NCBI GenBank assembly: GCA_013368325.1
Contig: JAACJK010000171.1
Location: 124,001 to 188,000, forward strand
Length of the DNA stretch: 64,000 nucleotides
From: Ephemerocybe angulata
Lineage: Eukaryota > Basidiomycota > Agaricomycetes > Agaricales > Psathyrellaceae
Direction of reading: 5' to 3'
Position numbers and translations under genes: made by a program. Of this stretch, positions 1 through 10,275 are shown piece by piece. The stretch's first letter is position 1, and each line of letters begins with the position of its first letter. The notes beneath the pieces are model-generated. The model searched no databases. It was given only the letters and a program-made list of their open reading frames with translations, and had not been told where the DNA came from.

Positions 1-2694
1 GAAGAAGTAGCCGCATGGCCTCAAAACATGGTGGACAAGTACTGGTTGGGCCTGGATACAGTGAGCTCCACCGTGTCATTCTTAAAGTAAAGGAAAGGCT
101 TGACACTGTGCAACAGGGACTTCCAACGTTGGCCAAGGCAAAGACTGCGCACGAAGCTGCAAGAAATGGATACGAGTTCTACCAGCATCTTCAATCGGAG
201 GATGGGCATTGGTCAGGAGAGTACGGCGGGCCTTTATTCCTTCTCGGTGGAGTCGTAATCGGGAGTTACATCGCGAACATGTCTTTTACGCTAGGGGAGC
301 GGCTGGAGATGATTCGATATCTCATGAACAAGGCCAATGAAGACGGAGGCTGGGGCTTGTAAGTCGGGGTTTTTGCAAACGTTTCTTTTTTGTGTCTTGA
401 CCTCGTCGTGAAGACATATCGAAGGCCCATCCACCGTCTTCGGCACAGGGATGAATTACGTTAGCATCCGACTCCTTGGAATGGACGCCGAACATCCAGT
501 CGCAGTGAAAGCACGCGCACGTTTGCTTGAGCTAGGTGATAACAGTTGTCCTTATTTATGGAGTGAGGAGGCTAACACCTTTCGCAGGCGGTGCGGCTGC
601 GATATCGTCCTGGGGTAAATTCTGGTTAGCTCTCCTCGGCGTGTACGACTGGGCCGGAAACAACCCCGTCCCTCCGGAGATATGGTGAGCTTTGGATCGC
701 CTTAGTCAATTTTTTCCAGTTGATGTTCCTCAAGGCTACTTCCTGAATGGCTCCCTTTCCACCCACATCGGTGGTGGATTCAAGTTCGCCAGGTCTTCCT
801 CCCTATGAGCTATCTATACGGAGTACGTTTCACCATGCCTGAGAACGATATGGTTCTTGCTCTTCGACAGGTTTGACTTCGTTTATCACCCCGATGCCCC
901 GGCTCCCTCTGATCAACTCCCTCCAGGAATTATACGTCGAAGATTACAACAAAATTCATTGGCCCTCACAGCGTAACAACATTGCTGCAATCGACCTCTA
1001 CGCCCCGCATAGCGCTTTTTTTAACGCAATATCTCATTTTCTGAGCCTTTACGAACTCTGCTTGTTCTCTCCGCTTCGAAAACGTGCGCTGGACTGGACT
1101 TATCAGCACATAACATGGGAAGATGAAAACACATCCTATCAATGCCTCGCACCTGTCAACAAGATGTTTAACCTCGTCGCGCGATTCCATCGCGAGGGAA
1201 TGGAAAGTGAGTCGTGGCGGATGCATGAACTCAAGCGGCGGGACTTCCTCTGGCTTGGTCCGGAAGGTATGATGGTAAACGGGACAAATGGTAGTCAGTT
1301 GTGGGATACTGCATTTATTGTCCAAGCGCTTGTAGAGACGGGGCTCGCGACAGAGGACGTAAGGTATCGACCCAGTTTGTTGAAGGCTTTGGACTGGTTG
1401 GATGAGGCTCAAATGACCGAGAACCCGAAGCACTACGAGAAGGCGTATAGGCATCGGACGAAAGGGGCCTTTGGATTCAGGTACGAGATTTGTGTTCCGC
1501 ACTTGAAGTCAACGCCCTAAAGTGATAAATTTCGTCCTGCAGTACCAAAGAGCAAGGGTACACCGTCAGTGACTGTACGGGAGAGGGAATCAAAACAGTT
1601 CTATACCTTCAAAACTTCCTCGAGTGAGTAGCGTTCCAATAATGGTCCATCTCTACGAGTACACCTAAAATTGCGCATTTGTTAGATTTACTCCCAAGCC
1701 TGTTTCTGAAAGTAGGATTCAAGACGCCATCGACACAATCCTCTCCTTGCAGAACTCTGATGGAGGATTTGCGAGTTACGAGCTTATCCGTGCAGGGACG
1801 TGGATAGAGAAGCTTAACCCTGCGGAGGTCTTTGGTGAGGCATCTCCTCTCCAAGCGCGATGTGGCGTCTAAGCAAGAGTGGTGGTTGAAACAGGGAATA
1901 TCATGGTTGAATATAACTATCCCGAATGTACAACCTCCGCCATCACACCACTTGCGATATTCCGGAAGCACTATCCGACTTACCGCTCAGCAGAGATCGA
2001 GTGAGTTCCCATCCTACTCAAGTTCACAGTTGCAGCAACTCCCGGCCATAACATCGCGTTTCTCAGCTGTGCAATACAAAATGCCGTCAAATACCTGCAC
2101 TCTGTGCAAACGCCTGAAGGAGGGTGGATAGGCAACTGGGGCATCTGCTTTACGTACGCCACAATGTTCGCCACCGAAAGTCTTGCACTCGTCGGCGAAA
2201 CATACAGTACAAGCTCGCACTCACATCGCGCATGCGAGTTTCTCCTCGGGAAGCAGAGGGCGGACGGTGGGTGGGGAGAAAGCTACCAAGTACGTTTCAC
2301 CAGCCTTTTCCATGCACGCTTGCTCACTGCTAAATTTCCAGTCTTGCGAGCGGAGCGAGTGGGTAGAACACAGGGATACGCAGGTTGTCCAAACGTGCTG
2401 GGCTGTGATGGCGCTCATGTACGCCGGATATCCGCATCTGGGACCTATTAAACGGGGAGTGAAGATGGTCATGGAGAGGCAGTTGCCGGTATGCCTCCTT
2501 TTCGGTGTGGTCCAGTGGTTGAGCCTTACCCATTTCTTCTGCAGGATGGTTCATGGGCACAGGAAGCGATCGAAGGCGTATTCAACAAGAGCTGCGCCAT
2601 CTCATATCCCAATTTCAAGTTCTCGTTTCCGATATGGATGTTGGGCAAGGCAGATAGGTATATCGAGAACCTGAAGAAGAATGCGACGTCGTGA
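1..2694 (+). CDS. ERG7: Oxidosqualene cyclase (lanosterol synthase family), 5' end off the window
   Basis: Cyclises 2,3-oxidosqualene to lanosterol or another triterpene; family members are monotopic ER or lipid-droplet enzymes. Twelve exons can be joined (1-60, 117-358, 414-535, 588-684, 735-826, 871-1480, 1543-1623, 1686-1834, 1895-2000, 2067-2289, 2342-2488, 2545-2694). They give 692 residues in one frame, so roughly 40-70 N-terminal residues lie left of the window. Visible family motifs: EDGHW near the start, several QW-type repeats (e.g. [21 protein letters not shown]), the catalytic-acid region DCTGE (usually DCTAE), and a VEYNYPECT stretch carrying the conserved active-site Tyr. At the place where characterised enzymes have the catalytic His (WWxHxR; yeast H234) this protein reads WWIQVR. 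The intron at 827-870 is only 44 nt. It may be the housekeeping ERG7 or a triterpene-dedicated paralogue; the substitutions favour checking the second option. Confidence 0.93.
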
Positions 2695-3613
2695 CAGACT
2701 CGTGTATGCCATATCGTATTCATGAACTTCATGTGTCGGTATGCTCTCGATCGAAGGAGCTTAGTCCATTCAAAAGAGAGGACGGAAACCGTGGCAAGCT
2801 TGTGGATCCAACTTGGAACCATCGTCGTGACTGGAATGAAGAGGTGATTCTGCTGTTTTCTTTTTGATCGTCGAATCACTTCATACCTCATTGATTGTCC
2901 CACTTCTGTGATCTATGGGGTTAGGACAAGACCGATCGAAGTAGAGTGTATCGTGCCCACTTCATCTTTGCTAATATATTGCTGTAAGTCGGAGATTGAG
3001 TAGGTCAGTCCCACGGGGGTCTTATGAGAAGGAGGGGGGATGGATGTGTGGATGGAATGGCTCTCGGCCTGAGCTTCTACCTTGACTAATACCGCACTCT
3101 TAGTTCCCTCCCACTCTCTCTTCACAAAGAGCACAGCGGCAAATAGGCGTTTGCAGTGCGTGTGTGCAGAAGAAGTTCTCATGGCTGTGCACCACGACAT
3201 TCCTTCACACCACGCAGCTCACAGATAATGTGAAGGAACCGCCATTCAATTGGCAGACCGAAGCTCTCTTCCACCACGCTTCGGCCACCTCTTCCGACAA
3301 TCCATCAGAAGAAGAACATCGGTGCTCGCTTTGGACTTAGCAGAATGACAGACCACTTAGCCAAGTCAAAATAGGACGAGAGGCTGTGGCGAAAAACTAG
3401 AAGTGGCGTAAGGCGAGGACGATTCTCTACCTTATTGTGGAGAAAGAAGAGGGGCTAAGTGTATGAGCATCAGGTCCCGGGCCCAGCGGCGTCGGAAAAG
3501 CATATTGACAAACACACACCGTGCCTACATATAATGACAGGTGCGCCATTTGGAAATAGGCGGCAAAGTTGAGTGATTAGCGCCCGACGCAATGCCGTCC
3601 AATACATCAGTAT
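2695..3613. other. Intergenic, cyclase 3' flank
   Basis: No convincing gene. It lies between the stop of the cyclase and the stop of a convergent F-box-like gene, so it should hold both 3' UTRs. Short ORFs here have no domain resemblance. Confidence 0.6.
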
Positions 3614-4921
3614 CTAGATCCCAAAGGTTCTGGGAGTCAATACCCGGATACAAAGTCTATCCTCCACACCATAGAACATCCCTTGCCTGGCGAGCCTCTT
3701 CCAATGAACCATGTATGTCGCGGCCGTGTATACAGTGACCCTCAATCCAGGGTGGCCGTGCGTTGGGGGGCGGGATCGGAGCAGGGACTGGATGTCGCTG
3801 GAGTGGCAGTCACGGTAAGGTATCCTGAGTTCCTTCAAGGACCCAAACGACATGGACTTGAAGATGATGTCTGTCACAAGGGTGTGCACCGCCGGTGGGA
3901 CGTCGAGTAGAGCTTGACCGGCATAATACGGGCTGATTGTCAAGCTCTCCAATTTCTCTAGCTGCTTGAGGACTTCCACAAGAGTCTTCTGGTCTCCAAC
4001 GGAAGTCCTACGCCTGTTCATCACCAACTCGAGGTGCAGCAGATTCGTGAAGACGATGGGTTGGTTGAGGATGCGCCATCCCGCGTCCGAGGGCACTATC
4101 CGACGCACTTGGTCTTCGTCTTCGTTGTCCCTGTCGAACAGGGTCAACGACTTCAGCCTCGACTCCCGGACCTCTTGTATATCCGCTGCTATGGGCAGAT
4201 GCCCATAGACCGGCAGAAGGATCTCGGCGGATTCCAGCTCCGGAGACCTGCCGAACAGTTCCCTCCACCCATCGACCGTCAGGAACCTTCCCGCGAAATA
4301 CACTCCAACACTCCTCAACTGCTTCCCAAGATTAGGAAGCATCGGGCCCGGGACCTCCCCGCTACCACCCAACAGCACTAGCTGGACGTCCGTCAGCTTC
4401 ACCGCATCCATAAACGGAGTGTCTGGCCATTCCAAGGGCGACGTCGATATCGAAAGCTTGACTAGCTCGGGAAATGGTCCCATCGGTGTCGCATGTTTGA
4501 TGAGATACTGGATGTCTGCTGCACTGGGAATGACAAGGTCCAACCGTCTCATCCTCCTCCCGTACTTCTTCAAGAAAGGTGGGAAGAGTTTAAGCAACGT
4601 GTTCATCGGGTTCACCGATGCCTCTTCCCCGAATGACAACAAGCGCGATCCCGACCGACTGAACCATTGGTGAGCTCCGCCCGAGGATATGAAGCGTTCG
4701 CAGCTCCGTGTACTACCCCGAGCTTGGGAAGTAGGGGGGAATATGATGGTGTCCCAGAGCCGATGTTCAGCGAGCGCCGCTTTTCTCCAGAACGAGCTGA
4801 CCCGACAGAGAAGCATGGGTGCCTGGTTTGGATCCAGGCGGTCGCTATCGCGTTCTGGGAGGCATCGAAGGAATATCTCTCCAAGGACCTCGAGAGGAAG
4901 TGTTGAGTAGTGAGAGGGCAT
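3614..4921 (-). CDS. F-box-like protein, GEEA subfamily (1)
   Basis: Intronless 435-residue ORF. The first ~60 residues form a degenerate F-box: LPLEVLGEIF, then LPERDSDR, a conserved SFWR, and LWDTIIF. The rest is leucine-rich with weak LRR-like periodicity, as in the large basidiomycete families of F-box-like proteins. A central FGEEAS motif (residues ~100) is shared with the F-box genes at 5171, 30369 and 34356, which defines a local subfamily. F-box proteins dock substrates on the SCF ubiquitin ligase through Skp1; no substrate can be inferred. It lies in tandem, same strand, with the next F-box gene 249 nt upstream of its start codon. Family assignment is good; cellular role is unknown. 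Confidence 0.85.
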   Translation of the reverse strand: MPSHYSTLPLEVLGEIFLRCLPERDSDRLDPNQAPMLLCRVSSFWRKAALAEHRLWDTIIFPPTSQARGSTRSCERFISSGGAHQWFSRSGSRLLSFGEEASVNPMNTLLKLFPPFLKKYGRRMRRLDLVIPSAADIQYLIKHATPMGPFPELVKLSISTSPLEWPDTPFMDAVKLTDVQLVLLGGSGEVPGPMLPNLGKQLRSVGVYFAGRFLTVDGWRELFGRSPELESAEILLPVYGHLPIAADIQEVRESRLKSLTLFDRDNEDEDQVRRIVPSDAGWRILNQPIVFTNLLHLELVMNRRRTSVGDQKTLVEVLKQLEKLESLTISPYYAGQALLDVPPAVHTLVTDIIFKSMSFGSLKELRIPYRDCHSSDIQSLLRSRPPTHGHPGLRVTVYTAATYMVHWKRLARQGMFYGVEDRLCIRVLTPRTFGI

Positions 4922-5170
4922 TGCTAGGTGTATTACCGGGTATACGTGGAGTTGGAAGCAGTTATAAACCCCACCAAAGTGGTGTTACTTACGTGTAAGC
5001 GTAACCCGGCGATATCCAGAAGCAGGCTGCTGTTCGTGCAAAACGTGTGCCACTGGGGCCGTGCACTCAAGTGCCATATATTAATCCCCTACACACCGTC
5101 GTCGTTAGGGAAACCTGGCGTATCGGGGAAAATGTAATTTATAAACATGAATCACAGCATTCGGCGATTC

Positions 5171-6496
5171 TCAAGCCGGGAGACTCGCAAGCGTTGGTAT
5201 TTCCACAGCCAGACGATCTTCCACCCCCGCAAATTTCCCATCCTCAAGGTATCCCTTCCACAAGTCTATCTGTTCCAAGTCCGTGTAAACCACCACCCTC
5301 AACCCTGGATAGTCTCCCGCTGGCGCATGACATCGTAGCAATATCCCAATATCACTGTTGTGGTAGTGCTGGTAGGGGAGCGCGACCTCCTTCAGGTTCC
5401 TAAGCGCCATTGGATCGCCCACCATCTCGCTCACGAGTGCCAGAACCGACGGCGGGACGACGAGTGCTGTTTCAGGCGGGCCAGGGTTCGCCTTGTCGCT
5501 CCGGATCTTCAGCGTCTCAAGCCTCTCCAAAGCCTTCAAGCATGCGAAGAGGGCCTTGGGCACAGCTTCAGGCGTGGTATACATGAGGAGCTCGAGGTGC
5601 GTGAGCTTAGGGAATACCACGCTCGGTTCCCTAAGAATACTCCAGGCAGGCGACGCATCCCACCAATGGCTCCCTCTATCGTGGTCGAACAAGACCAGTG
5701 TCTTCACGCTTGACCGCACCACTTCCCCCGACTCCCAATCCCTTCGTTCCCTATAAATAGGGGTTACGAACTCGCACCTCTCTAGCCCTGTGCAGTCCCT
5801 GAATATGTCTTCCCACTCCGCCACGCCCATCGCGCGGACCCTCCGTGCATAATCCACCCGCACCCTCTTCAGCTGCGCCCACGGAAGTACGAATCGCCCC
5901 GGGCTCGCCGAAGTCAGCCTGAAGCGTACCTCCCTCAACTTCTTCGCGTCCTTGAACGGGGTATCGAGCCTCGGGAACCCTTCCAGCTCGCGGGGGGTCA
6001 TCGCAACAGAGCAGCATATCCCCACATCCACCAGCTCATCGAATATCCCATGCGGAAACCCCCTCCTCAGATACTCGAAATTCGTGATCTTTGTCATCAC
6101 GATATCCAGCCTCCGCAGCCTCCTCGCATACTTCGTCACAGTAGGGAGGAAAAGATTGATGCACGACGACAGCGGCATCTCGGACGCCTCCTCCCCGAAT
6201 GCCAGGAGATGCGTCGTACCCGTCCTGTCGAACCAGCGCTGCACACCGCCAGCAGCCAGGAAGCGTCTGTAGTCGAGGTAGCGGCCCCGAGGCGAGTCGT
6301 GCTTGGTTGCGGGGAAGAGGACGGTGTCCCAGAGCCTGTGCTCCGCGAGCGCGGCGTCGCGCCAGTACGAACAGATGCCGCAGAGGAGTATAGGCGCTTG
6401 GGTCGGGTCCAGACGGTCAGAATCGTGTTGTGGGAGGCACGCGACGAATATCTCGCTTAGGAGTTCGGAGGGCGGCGTTTGCCAGGGAGATGACAT
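5171..6496 (-). CDS. F-box-like protein, GEEA subfamily (2)
   Basis: Intronless 441-residue ORF starting MSSPWQTPPSELLSEIF. The F-box segment runs through LPQHDSDRLDPTQAP and SYWRDAALAEHRLWDTVLF, closely parallel to the neighbour at 3614, including the later FGEEAS motif. The remainder is leucine-rich without clear domains. The shared sequence and same-strand adjacency indicate an older tandem duplication of these two genes. Predicted SCF substrate adaptor; substrate unknown. Confidence 0.85.
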   Translation of the reverse strand: MSSPWQTPPSELLSEIFVACLPQHDSDRLDPTQAPILLCGICSYWRDAALAEHRLWDTVLFPATKHDSPRGRYLDYRRFLAAGGVQRWFDRTGTTHLLAFGEEASEMPLSSCINLFLPTVTKYARRLRRLDIVMTKITNFEYLRRGFPHGIFDELVDVGICCSVAMTPRELEGFPRLDTPFKDAKKLREVRFRLTSASPGRFVLPWAQLKRVRVDYARRVRAMGVAEWEDIFRDCTGLERCEFVTPIYRERRDWESGEVVRSSVKTLVLFDHDRGSHWWDASPAWSILREPSVVFPKLTHLELLMYTTPEAVPKALFACLKALERLETLKIRSDKANPGPPETALVVPPSVLALVSEMVGDPMALRNLKEVALPYQHYHNSDIGILLRCHAPAGDYPGLRVVVYTDLEQIDLWKGYLEDGKFAGVEDRLAVEIPTLASLPA

Positions 6497-7269
6497 GGGG
6501 AGGTCGTGGAGGGAGAAAGGAAAGGATGGTTGCGCAGCACGCGGTCTGAACTTGGTTGGCTACCGATTGTGGCTGCGTTGCAATCATCTCGGCAACATCG
6601 CGACTGAGCATGTCCTGATTTCTTCCATACACGGATGGGATGACTTTTAATGAGTAGGATTACAACAGGGCGGGGTTTTACAGTAGCATCGATCCTCCAA
6701 GCTCCAAGGGTTGAAGGGCGAAGGTAGGTAAACATCGAAAGAGCAACACGAAACAGTAACATAGACACGACCGCGAAAGCCAATACCAAACATAAACTAG
6801 AAGCATAACTTGCAAGTTGTAGGGTGTAGTAGGCTAAGGTAAGTACATCGCACATGGCTATGCAAATAAGTGAAGCTAGAGTAGAGGTGTTATACGAATA
6901 GAGATATAGGAATATAGACAGAACACACACAAACAGGTAGACGGATGCGAATTCCTCGCTCAAAGGAACAAGATGAAGCAAGATCAAAATAAAACAGTGG
7001 AAACCAAGAAACGAAACACGATAGAGGCAAGACTTTCTATCTCTACACGACCCAAGGTCGCAGCAAAAAGGAATACACATAGACAGAAACAGAGGAAGAA
7101 ACGCAAAGCTAATATACAGAGACAAGATACTTTTGAAGTCATGACGACTTGGTCGTTCGTCCATCCGCTCGGATGGTTTTGAGTTTTTAGTTTTGACGGG
7201 ACGAAGGCGCAGGGATCTAAAAACGATTTGATCAGCCCTGCTCGAACCTGGAGCAGATCACAACTCACC
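6497..7269. other. Intergenic, F-box promoter and SFP1-like 3' UTR
   Basis: About 770 nt between the F-box start codon and the stop of the zinc-finger gene. A-rich on the plus strand toward 6700-7150, consistent with a long 3' UTR of the minus-strand zinc-finger gene. No coding signal I would defend. Confidence 0.5.
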
Positions 7270-10200
7270 TTAGGACATATCCATAGCCATCCCAACACCG
7301 CTCATCCAGTCCTGCCCTCCTCCCTGCCCATACCCATACTGCTGCTGCCCCTGCTGCTGGGGACTCGCACTCCCCTTCGAATTCGCACTCGGACTCCCCT
7401 GCTGTTGTGCCGCCGCGGCTTGCTGGCCCTGCTGCTGCACCGCATGCATCTGCATCGCAGCCTGATACTGCCTCTGGAACTGCTGCGCATACTGCTGATA
7501 CGCCGCCGCCGCCATCTGCTGCATCTGCGCCTGCGTCACCTGCGCCGGCGGGCTCCCCGCACCCGGACTCCCCGCCGTGCTGGAAGCAGACCCCGGTGGC
7601 GGGGGACTCGCCGCCGCCGCCGCCGCAGCGACAGCCACCCCAGAAGGCAGCGGCGGCAAGCCCGTATTGATCCCGACGCCATTCACCTGCTGCACGCGCA
7701 CAGGCACGACCTGGATCGGCGTCGTCATCGCGCTCGTCCCGCCCCCCATCTGCACGCCACCCAGCGCCCCGCTCAGCGAGCTGCTCCCGCCCATCGGCGT
7801 CGTCCCCATCGCGTTCGGCATCGGGCTCGTCTTGGGACTCGTGTTCGCGCTCACAGGCACGGTCACAGGCGCCGGCGTGCCCGTTCTTGACAACGAGCCA
7901 GCGCGTGAGACGGGAACAGACTGCGAGGACGCCGCGCCCTTGTTGGAAAAAGCCGACGAGCCCCCGAAGCGCTTGCGCCCCTCACGGTCCTCGTCCATCG
8001 CGAACGTCGTTGTCGAGTAGCCCGCATTCGAGTTCGTGTTGCTCGCCGTATTAGTCGCATTAGTACTTGTATAGTTGCTGCTCGTCGCCGCATTTTGGTG
8101 GTGGTTAGTGTTAGTGCTGTTCGAGCTACTCGCCGCATGCTGGTGGGACTGCTCCCTCCTTTTCCCACTATGGTTGTTCTGCAAACACTCGTGCTGCCCG
8201 CTCGCGAGCAGCGCAAGCCCCACAGCCCCATGCTCCCCACTATGCTGATAATGATACCTCAGCCCGTTCATATTCTTGTACCGCCGCTGACAATCCCCCA
8301 CCCCGCACGCAAACGGTCTCAGCCTCTTCTCCGCCTCGCGTTCGACCTCCCTCAGCTCCGTCTCCGTGATGTTCATGCTCTGGAGGTTTAGATCATAATA
8401 GCTGTTCAACAGCGCTGTATCCAGGGTTGTAGGCAAACCCCCAATGTGGGCGGGGTTGTGATTCTGGTTCCCCGTCGACGAAGAACCGCCATCCGTACCA
8501 GAGTTCCCCCCAAGGCTCACAGACCGATTCAACGGCGTCGTCCCATTCGCAAGCGCCTGCGCATCGCGCTCCCTCCTCTTCCGCTCCAACAGGTCTTTCA
8601 CGTGCTCCAAGTCCTTTGGAGGCGCAAAGTTGCAGGAGCCGTGCGTCATGTGGTACTTCAGCCCGTTCGCTTGTTTATAACTCTTGTTGCAATTCGGCTT
8701 AGGGCATCTGAATGGCTTGGAAAGGAGGAGGCTCGAGGCGGGCCGCAAGATGTTCGCGGGCGCCTGCGAATTCGACGTTGCATTGCTTCCGGTGCTATGC
8801 GCGGAGTGCTGGTGGCTATTGACGTTGTTGGCGTTCGCCGAAGCTCCAGCCGCGCGCGGGGGCGAGGTCTGCGCAGGGGCATTATGAACCTTGTTGAGAG
8901 GGGAGGCCGCCGACGGGGGGCTCGCATTGGGATTCGCGTTAGTAGTGGCTTGCTGCGGTTGACTCTGCGGCGTGGGGCTCGGCACCCGAGATCCACCAGG
9001 AGTGCCCGCGGGCGTACAGCTCGCACTGGGCGCAAACAGGAGCGCAGGCGGGAGGCAACCATTCATCTGCTGCTGCATCTGCGCCTGCTGGGTCTGCTGC
9101 TGCTGGCCCTGCTGTTGCACCTGCTGGAGCGCCTGTACTTGCTGCCAGGTCAGCGCACTGGCCTCGTCTACGCTGGCGCCGTTGTACTGGGCGCCAGGGA
9201 GGCCACTCGAGTAGTCCGACGAGAATCGGGCATAAGTGTTGAAGGCATCCTCAGGGTGGGCAAGAATTGATGGTGAGGAAAGGTGTGAGCGTGGATGGTA
9301 GGAGAGGTTGAGATTGAGATTGGGCCGTAGTGTTGAGTTGGCGTTGGAGGTGGACGTGCCTGTCGGGGAGGACTGGCGGGTGGAGGCCGCTGTGCCCGAG
9401 CGGGGCGAGGACGGTTGAGACATGTAGCTGGGGAGGTGGCTCGGGACAAAGGCGTGTGGAGAGGGGTAGGCGGAGAGTGGGGTGGAGATGGGGGTGTCCG
9501 GGGGCGAAGGTGCGCCGGACGAAGGGGAGGAGTGGGATGATGCAGAGGATTGGGCTGTCGATGCGGGTGGACAAGGGGGGGAGGTCGGGGGCATGGAGGT
9601 GGTATTGTCGAGGTCCAGCTCGAGTTCCATGTCGTCCGGGTCGAAAGATGAGGGCGGGGCCGGCTGGTGGGGCTGGCCGAAGAGTTGCTGCTGCTGCTGT
9701 CGTCGCTGGCGAATCTGGGCCTGCTGCTGCGGCGTTGACTCGTTTACCTGCGGGTTGAATGGAACCTGGATGTGGGCCTGGGGGTTCGAGGCATCGCGGT
9801 CGAGCACGATGATGTGCACTTCCTCGAAGTGCTCGAGCAGGGCGTGCAGGTCCTCCAGGTGCATACCACAGCAGGTGTAGTTCCGGCACTAGGCTACGTC
9901 AGCTTGGGCCATAGAAGGCATATCTCTACTACTCACGAACTCGCCCTCGCGGTCAAAGACATTCAGGGCGTTCAGGATGGAATCCCGGTCGCCCTCGAGC
10001 GACGAGGGTGTCTTGCCGGCCTCCCACGAGCTCAGCAGACGGTGTGTGGGTGAACCGACAGGAATTCGGGATCCCCATGAGCTGCTGAGGCTGCCCATAC
10101 CGTATGACCCTCCCCGCCATGATATAGGCGAGCCTATGAACTGGCGGGTGTATGAGGCTGGGTTGAATGGCCCCGAGGACGATCCAGAGAACGAGCCGTT

Positions 10201-10275
10201 GGCGTCCTGCATCGTATAGTCCTGTGTCGTCGAATTGGGGCGCAAAGCGATAGGTTGAGACGTTGTAGTGGCCAT
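7270..10275 (-). CDS. SFP1-like C2H2 zinc-finger transcriptional regulator
   Basis: Two exons (10275-9937 and 9888-7270, 48-nt intron) give ~985 residues. The intron lies just before an atypical zinc finger, CRNYTCCGMHLEDLHALLEH (residues ~114-133). Two further C2H2 fingers with long linkers follow: FRCPKPNCNKSYKQANGLKY with HMTHGSC, and RPFACGVGDCQRRYKNMNGL with RYHYQHSGEH. This split arrangement of a C-C-L-H type finger and two KxYKxxNGLxYH fingers is the hallmark of fungal SFP1-like regulators, which link nutrient signals to ribosome biogenesis and cell size in yeast. The remainder is low-complexity: Ser/Thr/Asn-rich with polyGln (QQQQ, CTG-rich on the plus strand) and polyAla tracts. Nuclear DNA-binding role is inferred from the family; targets are unknown. 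Confidence 0.85.

Noticed and set aside
8446..9270. 274-codon plus-strand ORF rich in Arg and Leu
   Set aside because: Antisense to the low-complexity part of the SFP1-like gene; composition explained by reversed Gln/Ser/Ala codons.
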